64,000 nt of DNA from Mycobacterium sp. Aquia_216 (GTDB lineage: Bacteria; Actinomycetota; Actinomycetes; Mycobacteriales; Mycobacteriaceae). Location: NCBI RefSeq assembly GCF_026723865.1, contig NZ_CP113529.1:4340001-4404000 (forward strand), read 5' to 3'. A program made the translations under genes and the position numbers. Under the pieces are notes generated by a model. That model was not told where the DNA came from. It did no database searches and saw nothing but the letters and a program-made list of their open reading frames with translations. Numbering within the stretch: position 1 is the stretch's first letter; each line of letters starts with the position of its first letter. Positions 8,111 through 17,050 of the stretch are shown piece by piece.

Positions 8111-9628
8111 TCATCGGCCCCCCTCGGTCCGAGTGTTGAGCACGTTGACGCCGCGGAACAGCGCCGACGGGCAGCCGTGACTGACCGCGGCGACCTGCCC
8201 GGGCTGGGCCTTGCCGCAGTTGAACGCACCGCCCAGCCGCCACGTCGACGGTCCGCCCACGGCTTCCATCGAATTCCAGAAATCGGTCGTGGTGGCCTGA
8301 TAGGCCACGTCACGCAGCTGACCATCCAGGCGACCGTCGGTGATCCGGAAGAAGCGCTGGCCGGTGAACTGAAAGTTGTACCGCTGCATGTCGATTGACC
8401 AGGACTTGTCGCCGACGATGTAGATGCCGTTCTGGACCCGCCCGATCAGATCGGCGGTGCTGAGGTCGTCGCGGCCGGGCTGCAGCGACACGTTGGCCAT
8501 CCGCTGGATCGGCACATGATGCGGCGAATCGGCATACGAACAGCCGTTGGAACGCGGCTGCCCCAGCCGCGGCGCGAACACCCGGTCGAGTTGGTAGCCG
8601 ACGAAGATGCCGTCGCGCACCAGGTCCCAGCTTTGCCCGGCCACGCCTTCGTCGTCGTAACCGATAGTGGCCAAACCGAATTCGACGGTGCGGTCGGCGG
8701 TCACGTTCATCACCGGCGAGCCGTAACGCATGGTGCCGAGTTTGTCCGGCGTGGCGAACGACGTTCCGGCATAAGCCGCCTCGTAGCCGATTGCACGATC
8801 GTATTCGGTTGCGTGGCCGATGGATTCGTGAATCGTCAGCCACAGGTTGGAGGGATCGATCACCAGGTCCGTGGGTCCAGGAATCACACTGGGCGATTTG
8901 ACCTTCTCGGCCAGCAGCGCGGGCAGCTGCGCGAGCTCGTCGCTCCAGTTCCACACCTCGTCGCCGGCCAGCGCCTCCCAGCCCCGACCCATCGGCGGCG
9001 CCAGCGTACGCATCGAGTCGAAGCTGCCCGCCGCGGCATCGACGGTCACCGCCTCCAGCGACGGCATGATCCGCACCCGCTGCTGGGTGATCGACGACCC
9101 GAAGGTGTCGGCGTAGAACGTCTGCTCCTTGACGGCCGTCAGGCTGGCCGCCACGTGGTCGACGCCGTCGGCGCCCAGCAGCCGCCCGGAATACTCCTCG
9201 AGCACGCCGATCTTGTCGGCCGCCGGGATGTCGAACGGGTCGCTCCGATAGCTCGACACCCAGGTCACGTCGGCGTAGACGGGCTCGGGCGCCAGTTCGA
9301 CGCGCTCGGTGTTCAGCCCCGCCAGCGTGGTGGCCACATGCACCGCGCGGCGCGCGGTCTCGGCCGCGACCGACGGCGCCAATTCGGCGTGCGACGCGAA
9401 TCCCCAGGTGCCGTCGACGATGACTCGCACCGCCAAGCCGACCTCACGGCTGACCACCGCGGTCTCGAGCTCGCCGTCGCGCAACTGGATGATCTCGGTG
9501 TTGATGCGATGAATGCGCAGGTCCGCGTAGCTGGCCCCGGCCGTGGTGGCCGCCGACAGCGCGGCTTCGGCGAGCTCGTGTCGCGGCAGGCCCAGGAAGT
9601 CGGCATCGATCCCCCGATTCGGTGTCAC
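8111..9628 (-). CDS. TldD-like metalloprotease (Rv2315c-type)
   Basis: The 505-residue protein has the TldD zinc-binding motif HESIGHATEYD (HExxxH) about two thirds along, followed by the conserved YEAAYAGTSFA. It forms the catalytic partner of the adjacent PmbA/TldE protein. GTG at 9628 is chosen because GGTGGAG precedes it; a longer frame from 9652 is possible. It is divergent from the usp operon with only about 60 bp between starts. Confidence 0.87.
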   Translation of the reverse strand: MTPNRGIDADFLGLPRHELAEAALSAATTAGASYADLRIHRINTEIIQLRDGELETAVVSREVGLAVRVIVDGTWGFASHAELAPSVAAETARRAVHVATTLAGLNTERVELAPEPVYADVTWVSSYRSDPFDIPAADKIGVLEEYSGRLLGADGVDHVAASLTAVKEQTFYADTFGSSITQQRVRIMPSLEAVTVDAAAGSFDSMRTLAPPMGRGWEALAGDEVWNWSDELAQLPALLAEKVKSPSVIPGPTDLVIDPSNLWLTIHESIGHATEYDRAIGYEAAYAGTSFATPDKLGTMRYGSPVMNVTADRTVEFGLATIGYDDEGVAGQSWDLVRDGIFVGYQLDRVFAPRLGQPRSNGCSYADSPHHVPIQRMANVSLQPGRDDLSTADLIGRVQNGIYIVGDKSWSIDMQRYNFQFTGQRFFRITDGRLDGQLRDVAYQATTTDFWNSMEAVGGPSTWRLGGAFNCGKAQPGQVAAVSHGCPSALFRGVNVLNTRTEGGR

Positions 9629-9687
9629 GGCTCCACCGTAACGAGTGCGCACTCCAAACCCGTGCGGAGCCCGCTTTAATTGGCTGC

Positions 9688-10572
9688 ATGGCCAGCGCCG
9701 CCCGCAGGAGTCAGCCGCGATCCAGCGTGCTGGCCTACGGGCTGCTGGCGCCCAGCCTGTTCGGTGTCGTCATCTTCTTGCTGCTGCCGATCCTGGTGGT
9801 GGTCTGGCTCAGCCTGTACCACTGGGACCTGCTGGGTGCGCTGCGCTTTGTGGGCGTGGCCAACTGGCGCTCGGTGCTGACCGACTCCGGCTTCGGGCAC
9901 TCGCTGTTCGTCACGGCGATCTTCGTGGCGATCGTGGTCCCGGTGCAGACCGTGCTTGGGCTGCTGGTTGCCTCGATGCTGGCCCGGCTGCTTCCGGGGA
10001 CCGGCTTTTTCCGGACGATTTTTGTGCTGCCGTGGATCTGCGCGCCGCTGGCGATCGCGGTGTTGTGGCGCTGGATCCTGGCGCCCACCGACGGCGCGAT
10101 CGCGACGCTGCTGGGACACAGCATCGAGTGGCTCTCCGACCCCACCTTCGCGCTGCCACTGGTGTCGGCGGTCGTGGTCTGGATGAACGTGGGTTATAAC
10201 TCGCTGTCGTTCCTGGCCGGCCTGCTCGCGATTCCCAACGACATCCATGCCGCCGCCCGCACCGACGGCGCCAACGCCTGGCAACGGTTCTGGCGCATCA
10301 CCCTGCCGATGCTGCGCCCGACGATGTTCTTCGTGCTGGTGACCGGGATCGTCAGCACAGCACAGGTTTTCGACACCGTCTACGCGCTGACCGACGGCGG
10401 CCCGGGCGACAGCACCGACCTGGTGGCCCACCGCATCTACGCCGAGGCGTTCGGTTCGGCGGCCATCGGCCGGGCATCGGTGATGGCGGTGGTGCTGTTC
10501 GTCATCCTGGTCGGCATCACGATCATTCAGCATCTGTACTTCCGGCGGCGGATCACCTATGACCTCGTCTAG
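9688..10572 (+). CDS. uspA: Sugar ABC transporter permease UspA
   Basis: The 294-residue protein has six predicted membrane helices and the inner-membrane permease EAA loop (AARTDGANAWQRFWRITLPM, near residues 190-210) that docks on the ATPase. It matches the MalF-type permease of the UspABC importer, which in M. tuberculosis takes up amino sugars. ATG at 9688 gives the expected length. It overlaps uspB by 14 bp. No ATPase gene is in the operon, as in H37Rv, so a shared ATPase must serve it. Confidence 0.9.
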   Translation: MASAARRSQPRSSVLAYGLLAPSLFGVVIFLLLPILVVVWLSLYHWDLLGALRFVGVANWRSVLTDSGFGHSLFVTAIFVAIVVPVQTVLGLLVASMLARLLPGTGFFRTIFVLPWICAPLAIAVLWRWILAPTDGAIATLLGHSIEWLSDPTFALPLVSAVVVWMNVGYNSLSFLAGLLAIPNDIHAAARTDGANAWQRFWRITLPMLRPTMFFVLVTGIVSTAQVFDTVYALTDGGPGDSTDLVAHRIYAEAFGSAAIGRASVMAVVLFVILVGITIIQHLYFRRRITYDLV

Positions 10573-11383
10573 TCGCGTCGCCAATGCGGCGATCTACGCC
10601 GGCCTGGTGATCGGTGCGCTGATCACGTTGGCGCCCTTCGGGCTTGGCCTGCTGACCGCGTTCACCTCGGCACACCAGTTCGAGACGGGTACACCGCTGC
10701 AGCTCCCCCGCCCGCCCACGCTGGCCAACTACGGCGACCTGGCCGGTGCCGGCTTCGGCCGCGCCGCGGCGGTGACGGCGTTGATGACGGCGGTGATCCT
10801 GGTGGGTCAGATGACCTTCTCGGTGCTGGCGGCCTACGCCTTCGCGCGGCTGGATTTCGCCGGACGCGACGCGTTGTTTTGGGTGTATATCGCGACGTTG
10901 ATGGTGCCCGGGACGGTGACGGTGGTGCCGCTGTATCTGATGATGGCCCAGGCGGGGCTGCGTAATACGTTCTGGGCGTTGGTGCTGCCGTTCATGTTCG
11001 GCTCCCCGTACGCGATTTTCCTGCTGCGCGAGCACTTTCGCCTCATCCCCAACGACTTGATCAACGCGGCGCGCCTCGACGGGGCCAACACCCTGGACGT
11101 GATCACGCATGTGGTCATTCCGTCCAGCCGGCCGGTGCTGGCGGCACTCACGCTGATCACCGTGGTCTCGCAATGGAACAACTTCATGTGGCCGTTGGTG
11201 ATCACCAGCGGCCACAAGTGGCGGGTGCTGACCGTGGCGACGGCCGAGTTGCAGTCGCGCTTCAACGCGCAATGGACGCTGGTGATGGCGGCGACCACGC
11301 TCGCGATCGTGCCGCTGGTGCTGCTGTTCATCGCTTCGCAGCGACACATCGTCGCGTCGATCGTCCTCTCGGGTGTCAAGTGA
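10559..11383 (+). CDS. uspB: Sugar ABC transporter permease UspB
   Basis: The 274-residue MalG-type permease has six membrane helices and the EAA loop INAARLDGANTLDVITHVVI. It pairs with UspA to form the membrane channel. The ATG lies inside the end of uspA, and the stop codon overlaps the GTG of uspC, so translation of the three genes is coupled. Confidence 0.9.
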   Translation: MTSSSRVANAAIYAGLVIGALITLAPFGLGLLTAFTSAHQFETGTPLQLPRPPTLANYGDLAGAGFGRAAAVTALMTAVILVGQMTFSVLAAYAFARLDFAGRDALFWVYIATLMVPGTVTVVPLYLMMAQAGLRNTFWALVLPFMFGSPYAIFLLREHFRLIPNDLINAARLDGANTLDVITHVVIPSSRPVLAALTLITVVSQWNNFMWPLVITSGHKWRVLTVATAELQSRFNAQWTLVMAATTLAIVPLVLLFIASQRHIVASIVLSGVK

Positions 11384-12714
11384 GGCCCCGCTTTTCCACG
11401 CTTGCCGCCGGCGCGCTGGGCCTGGTCGTGGTGTTATTGGCCGCGATCGCGGTGCTGTTGAACTACTCCGGCGAGCCGCACGGTGACAAGGTCGTGGTGC
11501 GGGTGCGGATGTGGGATGCGCCGCTCACCGAGTCCTACCGGGAGTCGTTCGCGGCCTTCAACCGCACGCATCCGGATATCGAGGTGCGCATCGATCTGGT
11601 GGCCTACTCGACGTATTTCAACACGCTGCGCACCGACGTCGCGGGTGGCAGCGCCGACGATATCTTCTGGCTCTCCAACGCATACCTGTCGGCCTACGCC
11701 GACAACGGCCGGCTGCTGAATATCGGCAAAATCCTGAGCCCCGAGGAGATTTCGGACTGGGAGCCGGCGGTGGTCGATCAGTTCACCCGCGGCGGGGCGC
11801 TGTGGGGCGTCCCGCAGCTGACCGACGGCGGCATCGCGGTGTACTACAACGCGGACCTGCTCGCTGCCGCCGGGGTGGATCCCGGTCAGCTGAACGCCCT
11901 GCGCTGGGATCCGAATGGGGACGACACCTTGCGCCCGCTCGCGGCTCGGCTAACCGTCGATACCAATGGAAATCACGCGGGCACAACGGGTTTCGATCCC
12001 GCCCGGGTTCGGCAGTGGGGCTACAACGCGGCCAACGACGCGCAGGCGATCTACCTGAACTACATCGGCTCGGCGGGCGGCGTGTTCCAGCGCGGCGACG
12101 AGTTCGCCTTCGACAACCCCGGCGCCATCGCGGCTTTCCGCTACCTGGTCGGCCTGATCAACGAGGACCACGTCGCCCCACCTGCCTCGGACACCAACAC
12201 CAACGGCGACTTCTCCCGCAACCAATTCCTGGCCGGCAGGATGGCGCTGTTTCAGTCCGGCACCTACAACCTCGCGTCGATAGCGCGCGATGCCCGCTTC
12301 CGCTGGGGCGTCGCGATGCTGCCGATCGGCCCCTCGGGCCGGATCAGTGTCACCAATGGCATTGCCGCAGCGGGTAATTCGGCAACCACGCATCCCGATG
12401 CGGTACGTCAGGTGCTGGCCTGGATGGGTAGCAACGAAGGCAACGCCTATCTGGGCAGTCAGGGCGCGGCGATCCCGGCGGTTCGGTCAGCCCAGCAGGT
12501 CTACTTCAATTACTGGGCGCAGCGCGGCGTCGACGTCACACCCTTCTTCGCCGTCCTGGAAGGTCCGCGTATCCCGGCACCGGGCGGCGCCGGCTTCGCC
12601 GCCGGAAATGCGGCGCTGCAAAGCTATTTCGACGAGATGTTTCTTGGCCGCGGCGACGTCGCGACCACGCTGAAGCAGGCCCAGGCCGCTGCCAATGCCG
12701 CCGCTAGTCGCTAG
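11380..12714 (+). CDS. uspC: Sugar-binding protein UspC
   Basis: The 444-residue protein is a family 1 extracellular solute-binding protein with an N-terminal hydrophobic anchor (GALGLVVVLLAAIAVLLNYS) and no lipobox Cys. It would deliver amino sugars to UspAB on the outer face of the membrane. GTG at 11380 overlaps the uspB stop (GTGA). Its own stop overlaps the stop of the convergent rocE gene in a shared CTAG, leaving no intergenic space for a separate terminator. Confidence 0.9.
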   Translation: MRPRFSTLAAGALGLVVVLLAAIAVLLNYSGEPHGDKVVVRVRMWDAPLTESYRESFAAFNRTHPDIEVRIDLVAYSTYFNTLRTDVAGGSADDIFWLSNAYLSAYADNGRLLNIGKILSPEEISDWEPAVVDQFTRGGALWGVPQLTDGGIAVYYNADLLAAAGVDPGQLNALRWDPNGDDTLRPLAARLTVDTNGNHAGTTGFDPARVRQWGYNAANDAQAIYLNYIGSAGGVFQRGDEFAFDNPGAIAAFRYLVGLINEDHVAPPASDTNTNGDFSRNQFLAGRMALFQSGTYNLASIARDARFRWGVAMLPIGPSGRISVTNGIAAAGNSATTHPDAVRQVLAWMGSNEGNAYLGSQGAAIPAVRSAQQVYFNYWAQRGVDVTPFFAVLEGPRIPAPGGAGFAAGNAALQSYFDEMFLGRGDVATTLKQAQAAANAAASR

Positions 12715-14138
12715 TCGACATTGTTGAGCGCGCTGTGGTGGCGACCCCACGCGAAGTAGAAGATCAACGCAAGGGAGATCCACCCGCTGAACGCGATCCA
12801 GGTGTACCAGTGCAAGCTGGCGAGGATGTATCCGCAGGCCAGCACCGAAAGCACCGGCGTGACAGGGTAACCGGGCACTTTGAATGCACGCGGTAGATCC
12901 GGCTCGCGCACCCGCAGGACGATCACGCCCACCGCGACGACGATGAACGCAGTCAGCGTGCCGATGGAGACCATGTCCGCCAGCTTGTCCAGCGGGACGA
13001 GGCCGCCCAGCGTCCCGGCGGCGATCGCGACGATCACCGTGTTGCTCACCGGCGTCATGGTGCGGCTGCTGATCGACGCGAATCGCGACGGCAGCAGCCC
13101 ATCGCGGCCCATCGCGAACAAGATGCGGGTCTGGCCGTACATCGTGATCAGCGTGACGGTGAAGATCGAGATCACCGCGCCCGCGCACAGAATCGTGCTG
13201 GCCCAGCCCTGGTGCGTGACCTTGTCGAGAATCGTTGCCAGTCCGGCGTCCTCCTGCCCGGCGAAATCCTGCCACGGCTGGGTGCCCAGCGCCGCGAGTG
13301 CGACGAGCACATAGACGGCGGTGACCGTGATGAGCGCCGCGATCAGCGCACGCGGCATGGTCCTCTGCGGATCCTTCACCTCGTCACCCGCGGTCGACAC
13401 CGCGTCAAGGCCGATGTATGAAAAGAAGATCGTGCCCGCCGCCGAGCCGATGCCGGCGACGCCGAACGGTGCAAAGTCCTTGAGCTGATTGGCGTCAAAG
13501 GCGGTGAACGCGATGATCACGAACATGACCAGCACGCCCAACTTGATCAGCACCATGATCGCGTTGACCCGCGCCGATTCACTGGCACCGCGGATCAGCA
13601 ACAGCGCACACATCACGATCAGGACGATCGCCGGGAGATTCACGTAACCCGGGTTGGAATCCCACGGCGCCGCCGACAACGCATGTGGGAGTTGCAGTCC
13701 GAATAGGTTGTACAGCAGCTTGTTGACGTAGCCGCTCCAGCCCACCGAAACCGCGGCCGTGGCTACCCCGTACTCCAGCAGCAGACAGGCCGCCACCGCC
13801 ATCGCGACCACCTCACCCAGGGTGGTGTACGCGTAGGAATACGACGATCCCGAAACCGGCACGGCCGACGCCAATTCGGCGTAGCAGATGGCGGCGAGCC
13901 CGGCCGCGATCCCCGCAATGATGAACGAGACGATCACCCCGGGCCCGGCTTCGGGCACCGCCTGCGACAGCACGAAGAAAATGCCGGTGCCAATCGTCGA
14001 GCCGACCCCGAACATGGTCAGCTGGAACGCACTGATGCCACGTTTGAGGTGATCCGCGGCGCCATGCGCGACGGGCGCGCCCATCACCGGGCGGCGCCGC
14101 AGCATCTGTGCTGTCAGGCTGATCGAGCTGGCTCGCAA
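12711..14138 (-). CDS. rocE: Amino-acid permease RocE (APC family)
   Basis: The 475-residue protein has about 12 membrane helices and the APC signature GVGSTIGTGIFF near residues 45-57, where the amino-acid backbone binds. From its place downstream of rocD and ddaH it likely imports arginine or ornithine. The H37Rv gene between uspC and rocE (Rv2319c, a universal stress protein) is absent here. The rocD stop lies 30 bp upstream of its ATG. Confidence 0.88.
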   Translation of the reverse strand: MRASSISLTAQMLRRRPVMGAPVAHGAADHLKRGISAFQLTMFGVGSTIGTGIFFVLSQAVPEAGPGVIVSFIIAGIAAGLAAICYAELASAVPVSGSSYSYAYTTLGEVVAMAVAACLLLEYGVATAAVSVGWSGYVNKLLYNLFGLQLPHALSAAPWDSNPGYVNLPAIVLIVMCALLLIRGASESARVNAIMVLIKLGVLVMFVIIAFTAFDANQLKDFAPFGVAGIGSAAGTIFFSYIGLDAVSTAGDEVKDPQRTMPRALIAALITVTAVYVLVALAALGTQPWQDFAGQEDAGLATILDKVTHQGWASTILCAGAVISIFTVTLITMYGQTRILFAMGRDGLLPSRFASISSRTMTPVSNTVIVAIAAGTLGGLVPLDKLADMVSIGTLTAFIVVAVGVIVLRVREPDLPRAFKVPGYPVTPVLSVLACGYILASLHWYTWIAFSGWISLALIFYFAWGRHHSALNNVD

Positions 14139-14167
14139 ATTGCGCCCCCTCGTGCTGGATCAGCTGA

Positions 14168-15409
14168 TTATGCTGCCTCCCGCAATACGGCGGCGAACTT
14201 TTCCACGGCCCAGTCAATTTCCTGCTCGGTGATGACCAGCGGTGGGGCGAAGCGCAGCGTCGAATCGTGGGTGTCTTTCACCAGCACACCGCGCTCGGCC
14301 AGCCGCCGGCTGATTTCTTTGCCGGTGGCAAGCGTGGGTTCGATATCGACACCGGCCCACAAGCCGAAGCCACGCACCGCCACCACACCGTCGCCGACCA
14401 GGCCCCGCAACCGCCGGTGCAGGTGTGCGCCCAATTCGGCCGAGCGGGACTGGAATTCACCTCGCTCCAGTATGGAGACCACCGTGGCGCCGATCGCGGC
14501 GGCTAGCGGGTTGCCCCCGAACGTCGAGCCGTGCTCGCCCGGATGCAGCACGCCGAGAATGTCGCGGTCCGCGACCACTGCCGACAGCGGAACGACGCCG
14601 CCGCCCAGCGCCTTGCCGAGCAGGTAGACGTCCGGTACGACGCCCCAGCGGTCGCAGGCGAACGTGTAGCCCGTACGCGCGAGTCCCGACTGGATTTCGT
14701 CGGCGATCATCAGGACGTCGTGTTGGGTGCACAGCGAACGAACGGATGGCAGGTAGTCGTCGGGTGGGACGATGATGCCGGCCTCGCCCTGGATCGGTTC
14801 GAGCAGCACCGCGACGGTGTTCTCGTCAATCGCATCCGCCAACGCCGCGGCCTCGCCGAACGGCACCGAACGAAACCCCGGCGTAAACGGCCCGAACCCA
14901 CCCCGCGCCGTCGGGTCCGAGGAGAAGCTGACGATGCTGATCGTGCGGCCGTGGAAATTGTTCTCAGCCACCACGATGTTCGCGCGCCCCTCGGGCACTC
15001 CCTTGACGTCGGCGCCCCACTTACGCGCGACCTTGAGGCCGCTCTCCACGGCTTCGGCGCCCGAGTTCATCGGCAGCACCATGTCTTTGCCGCACAACCG
15101 GGCAAGCCCAGCGCAGAACGTTCCCAGGTTGGCGGCGTGGAAGGCGCGACTGACCAGCGTGACGGTGTCGAGTTGGGCATGGGCTGTCGCGGTGATCTCG
15201 GGGTTGCGATGGCCGAAGTTGACCGCCGAGTACGCGGCCAGACAGTCCAGGTAGCGCCGTCCGTCGACGTCGGTGATCCAGGCGCCTTCGGCGCTGGCCG
15301 CCACCACGGGCAGTGGCGAATAATTGTGCGCTGCATGCTTTTCGACGAGCGCGATCGCGTCCGCGGTTCCGTTGGTGGACACCGAGGTCGGATGGTCGAG
15401 AATCGTCAT
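14168..15409 (-). CDS. rocD: Ornithine aminotransferase RocD, full length
   Basis: The 413-residue class III aminotransferase converts ornithine and 2-oxoglutarate to glutamate semialdehyde and glutamate with PLP. The catalytic Lys is in LLGKALGGG and the PLP-binding Asp in MIADEIQSGL. The frame is uninterrupted, unlike H37Rv where the gene is split into rocD1 and rocD2. The ATG overlaps the ddaH stop by 4 bp (ATGA), so the two are co-translated. Confidence 0.92.
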   Translation of the reverse strand: MTILDHPTSVSTNGTADAIALVEKHAAHNYSPLPVVAASAEGAWITDVDGRRYLDCLAAYSAVNFGHRNPEITATAHAQLDTVTLVSRAFHAANLGTFCAGLARLCGKDMVLPMNSGAEAVESGLKVARKWGADVKGVPEGRANIVVAENNFHGRTISIVSFSSDPTARGGFGPFTPGFRSVPFGEAAALADAIDENTVAVLLEPIQGEAGIIVPPDDYLPSVRSLCTQHDVLMIADEIQSGLARTGYTFACDRWGVVPDVYLLGKALGGGVVPLSAVVADRDILGVLHPGEHGSTFGGNPLAAAIGATVVSILERGEFQSRSAELGAHLHRRLRGLVGDGVVAVRGFGLWAGVDIEPTLATGKEISRRLAERGVLVKDTHDSTLRFAPPLVITEQEIDWAVEKFAAVLREAA

Positions 15410-16284
15410 CTAAACACCTCCAAAGTGCAGCACTTCACGGAACCGCCCCCCTTGAGCAGCTCGGAGAGGTCGACGCCGACGGGCTCGAAGCCCGCTTCCC
15501 GCAACTGGGCAGCGAAACCCGTTGCGGCACAAGGATGCACGACATGCAGACCGTCGGATACCACATTGAGGCCAAGCACGTAGGCGTCCGCGCTTCCCAC
15601 CACCATAGCGTCGGGAAACAGTGCGTGCAGCTGGTCCTGCGCCGCTGTGCTGAATGCCGGAGGGTAGAACGCGATCGTGTGATCGTCGAGGACGGCGAGG
15701 GCGGTATCGAGGTGGTAGAACCGCGGGTCGACCAGCTCGAGCGAGACCACCGGCATGCGCAGCGCGGCCGAGATCTCGGCATGTGCGCGCCGGTGGGTGC
15801 GAAAGCCATAACCGGCCAACACCATTTCGCCGACCATGAGCAGGTCACCCTGCCCCTCGTTGACGTAACGGGTCGTCACCGGCTGATAGCCCATCGACGA
15901 CATCCAGTCGCCGTACGCGGTCGCCTCACCGGCGCGCTGCTCATAGCGGAACCGGGCGACGATGGCCACATCGCCGGCGACGAACCCGCCGTTGGCGGCG
16001 TAGACCATATCCGGCAGGCCGGGCACCGGCTCGACGATGTCCACGCGGTGGCCGAGCCCCAGGTAGGCCTGCCGAAGACCTTCCCACTGCGCCTGCGCGA
16101 CGTCGACGTCGACGGGTGCACTGACATCCATCCACGGGTTGATCGCGTACTCGACCGCGAAGTAGGCCGGCGGCGTCATCGCATACCGACGGGTCTGAGC
16201 TGTTCTGGACCGCTTCGGTGCGGCATCTTGCCATGCCGCGGGCGCGGCGTGGGGCGCCGAGTCGGCGACATGGTAATCCGTCAT
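15406..16284 (-). CDS. ddaH: Amidinotransferase-fold hydrolase, DdaH-type (Rv2323c)
   Basis: The 292-residue protein belongs to the guanidine-modifying (arginine deiminase/dimethylargininase) superfamily. Visible elements are INPWMD, the substrate-binding loop PDMVYAANGGF, the catalytic His in FYHLDTAL and the nucleophilic Cys near the C-terminus in GGGSVKCCTLE. It probably hydrolyses arginine or a methylated arginine, feeding ornithine or citrulline to RocD. It is first in the operon ddaH-rocD-rocE. The exact substrate cannot be read from sequence. Confidence 0.82.
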   Translation of the reverse strand: MTDYHVADSAPHAAPAAWQDAAPKRSRTAQTRRYAMTPPAYFAVEYAINPWMDVSAPVDVDVAQAQWEGLRQAYLGLGHRVDIVEPVPGLPDMVYAANGGFVAGDVAIVARFRYEQRAGEATAYGDWMSSMGYQPVTTRYVNEGQGDLLMVGEMVLAGYGFRTHRRAHAEISAALRMPVVSLELVDPRFYHLDTALAVLDDHTIAFYPPAFSTAAQDQLHALFPDAMVVGSADAYVLGLNVVSDGLHVVHPCAATGFAAQLREAGFEPVGVDLSELLKGGGSVKCCTLEVFR

Positions 16285-16371
16285 ATTTCCAGGGTATTTT
16301 GGGGCCTGGACACAATCAAACGCCGATTCTTGCGTGTCTATGAATGGTTTATTGCGCTAAAATGCCAGTTG

Positions 16372-16384
16372 CAACGATTCGTTG
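16372..16384. promoter_or_regulatory. Candidate AsnC/Lrp operator (inverted repeat)
   Basis: CAACGA-T-TCGTTG is a perfect 6-1-6 inverted repeat 22 bp before the AsnC-family start and about 88 bp before the divergent ddaH start. Lrp/AsnC proteins bind such dyads and usually control their own gene and the divergent operon. Arginine operon control is inferred. Confidence 0.4.
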
Positions 16385-16406
16385 TGCGCAGGCGAAAAGG
16401 GGGACG

Positions 16407-16853
16407 ATGGACCGCCTGGACGACACCGACGAACGCATCCTCACCGAGTTGACCGAGCACGCGCGGGCCACCTTCGCCGAGATCGGCGAGAAGGTGAATT
16501 TGTCCGCACCGGCGGTGAAACGTCGAGTCGACCGAATGCTCGACAACGGTGTGATCAAGGGCTTCACCACCATCGTCGACCGCAACGCGCTCGGCTGGAA
16601 CACCGAAGCCTATGTGCAGGTGTACTGCCACGGCACCATCGCGCCCGATCAGTTGCGGGCGGCCTGGGTGGAAATGCCCGAGGTGGTCAGCGCGGCCACG
16701 GTGACAGGTACCTCCGATGCGATCCTGCACGTTCTGGCCCGCGACATGCGCCACCTGGAGTCGGCGCTCGAACGCATCCGGGAAAGTGCCGACATCGAAC
16801 GCAGCGAAAGCATCGTCGTGCTGTCCAACCTCATCGACCGGATGCGCACCTAG
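16407..16853 (+). CDS. AsnC/Lrp-family regulator (Rv2324-type)
   Basis: The 148-residue protein has an N-terminal winged helix (LDDTDERILTELTEHARATF, then VKRRVDRMLDNGVIKGF) and a C-terminal RAM ligand-binding domain. Such proteins sense amino acids as octamers. ATG at 16407 follows a strong AAGGGGG ribosome site; the longer upstream frame is not used. It is divergent from ddaH-rocD-rocE and is the likely arginine/ornithine-responsive regulator of that operon. Confidence 0.87.
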   Translation: MDRLDDTDERILTELTEHARATFAEIGEKVNLSAPAVKRRVDRMLDNGVIKGFTTIVDRNALGWNTEAYVQVYCHGTIAPDQLRAAWVEMPEVVSAATVTGTSDAILHVLARDMRHLESALERIRESADIERSESIVVLSNLIDRMRT

Positions 16854-16868
16854 GCAAGCGCCGCGCGA

Positions 16869-16999
16869 GCACCTCCCGCCCCGGGCTGGGGCACCTCCCG
16901 CCCCGGGCTGGGGCACCTCCCGCCGCGCGCTGAGGCACGTGCCGCCCGCGAGCCGGGGCACCTCCCGCCCCGGGCTGGGGCACCTCCCGCCGCGAGCGT
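16869..16999. repeat. 22-bp GC-rich tandem repeat, about six copies
   Basis: The unit GCACCTCCCGCCCCGGGCTG plus GG is repeated about six times. Copies 1, 2 and 5 match closely, copies 3 and 4 diverge, and copy 6 is truncated. It begins 15 bp after the regulator stop. The number of copies could vary between strains. It is not a CRISPR: there are no unique spacers. Confidence 0.7.
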
Positions 17000-17050
17000 A
17001 ACGTCGCTGCGAGATTCGGGGCGATTTTTCGCCTTGCCGTTACGCTCGCG
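16991..17050. terminator. Nested inverted repeat, candidate bidirectional terminator
   Basis: CGCGAGCGTAACG at 16991-17003 is perfectly complementary to 17038-17050. Inside the 34-nt loop a second hairpin GGCGA-TTTT-TCGCC forms. It lies between convergent genes and its right arm covers the sulfatase stop codon. No U-tract follows, so a Rho-independent role is uncertain. Confidence 0.45.

Noticed and set aside
8516..9679. 387-residue frame antisense to tldD
   Set aside because: It is rich in Arg, His and Val as in shadow frames, and the other strand has a clear metalloprotease gene.
16869..16999. Possible CRISPR array
   Set aside because: The 22-bp units are directly adjacent with no spacers and no cas genes are nearby.
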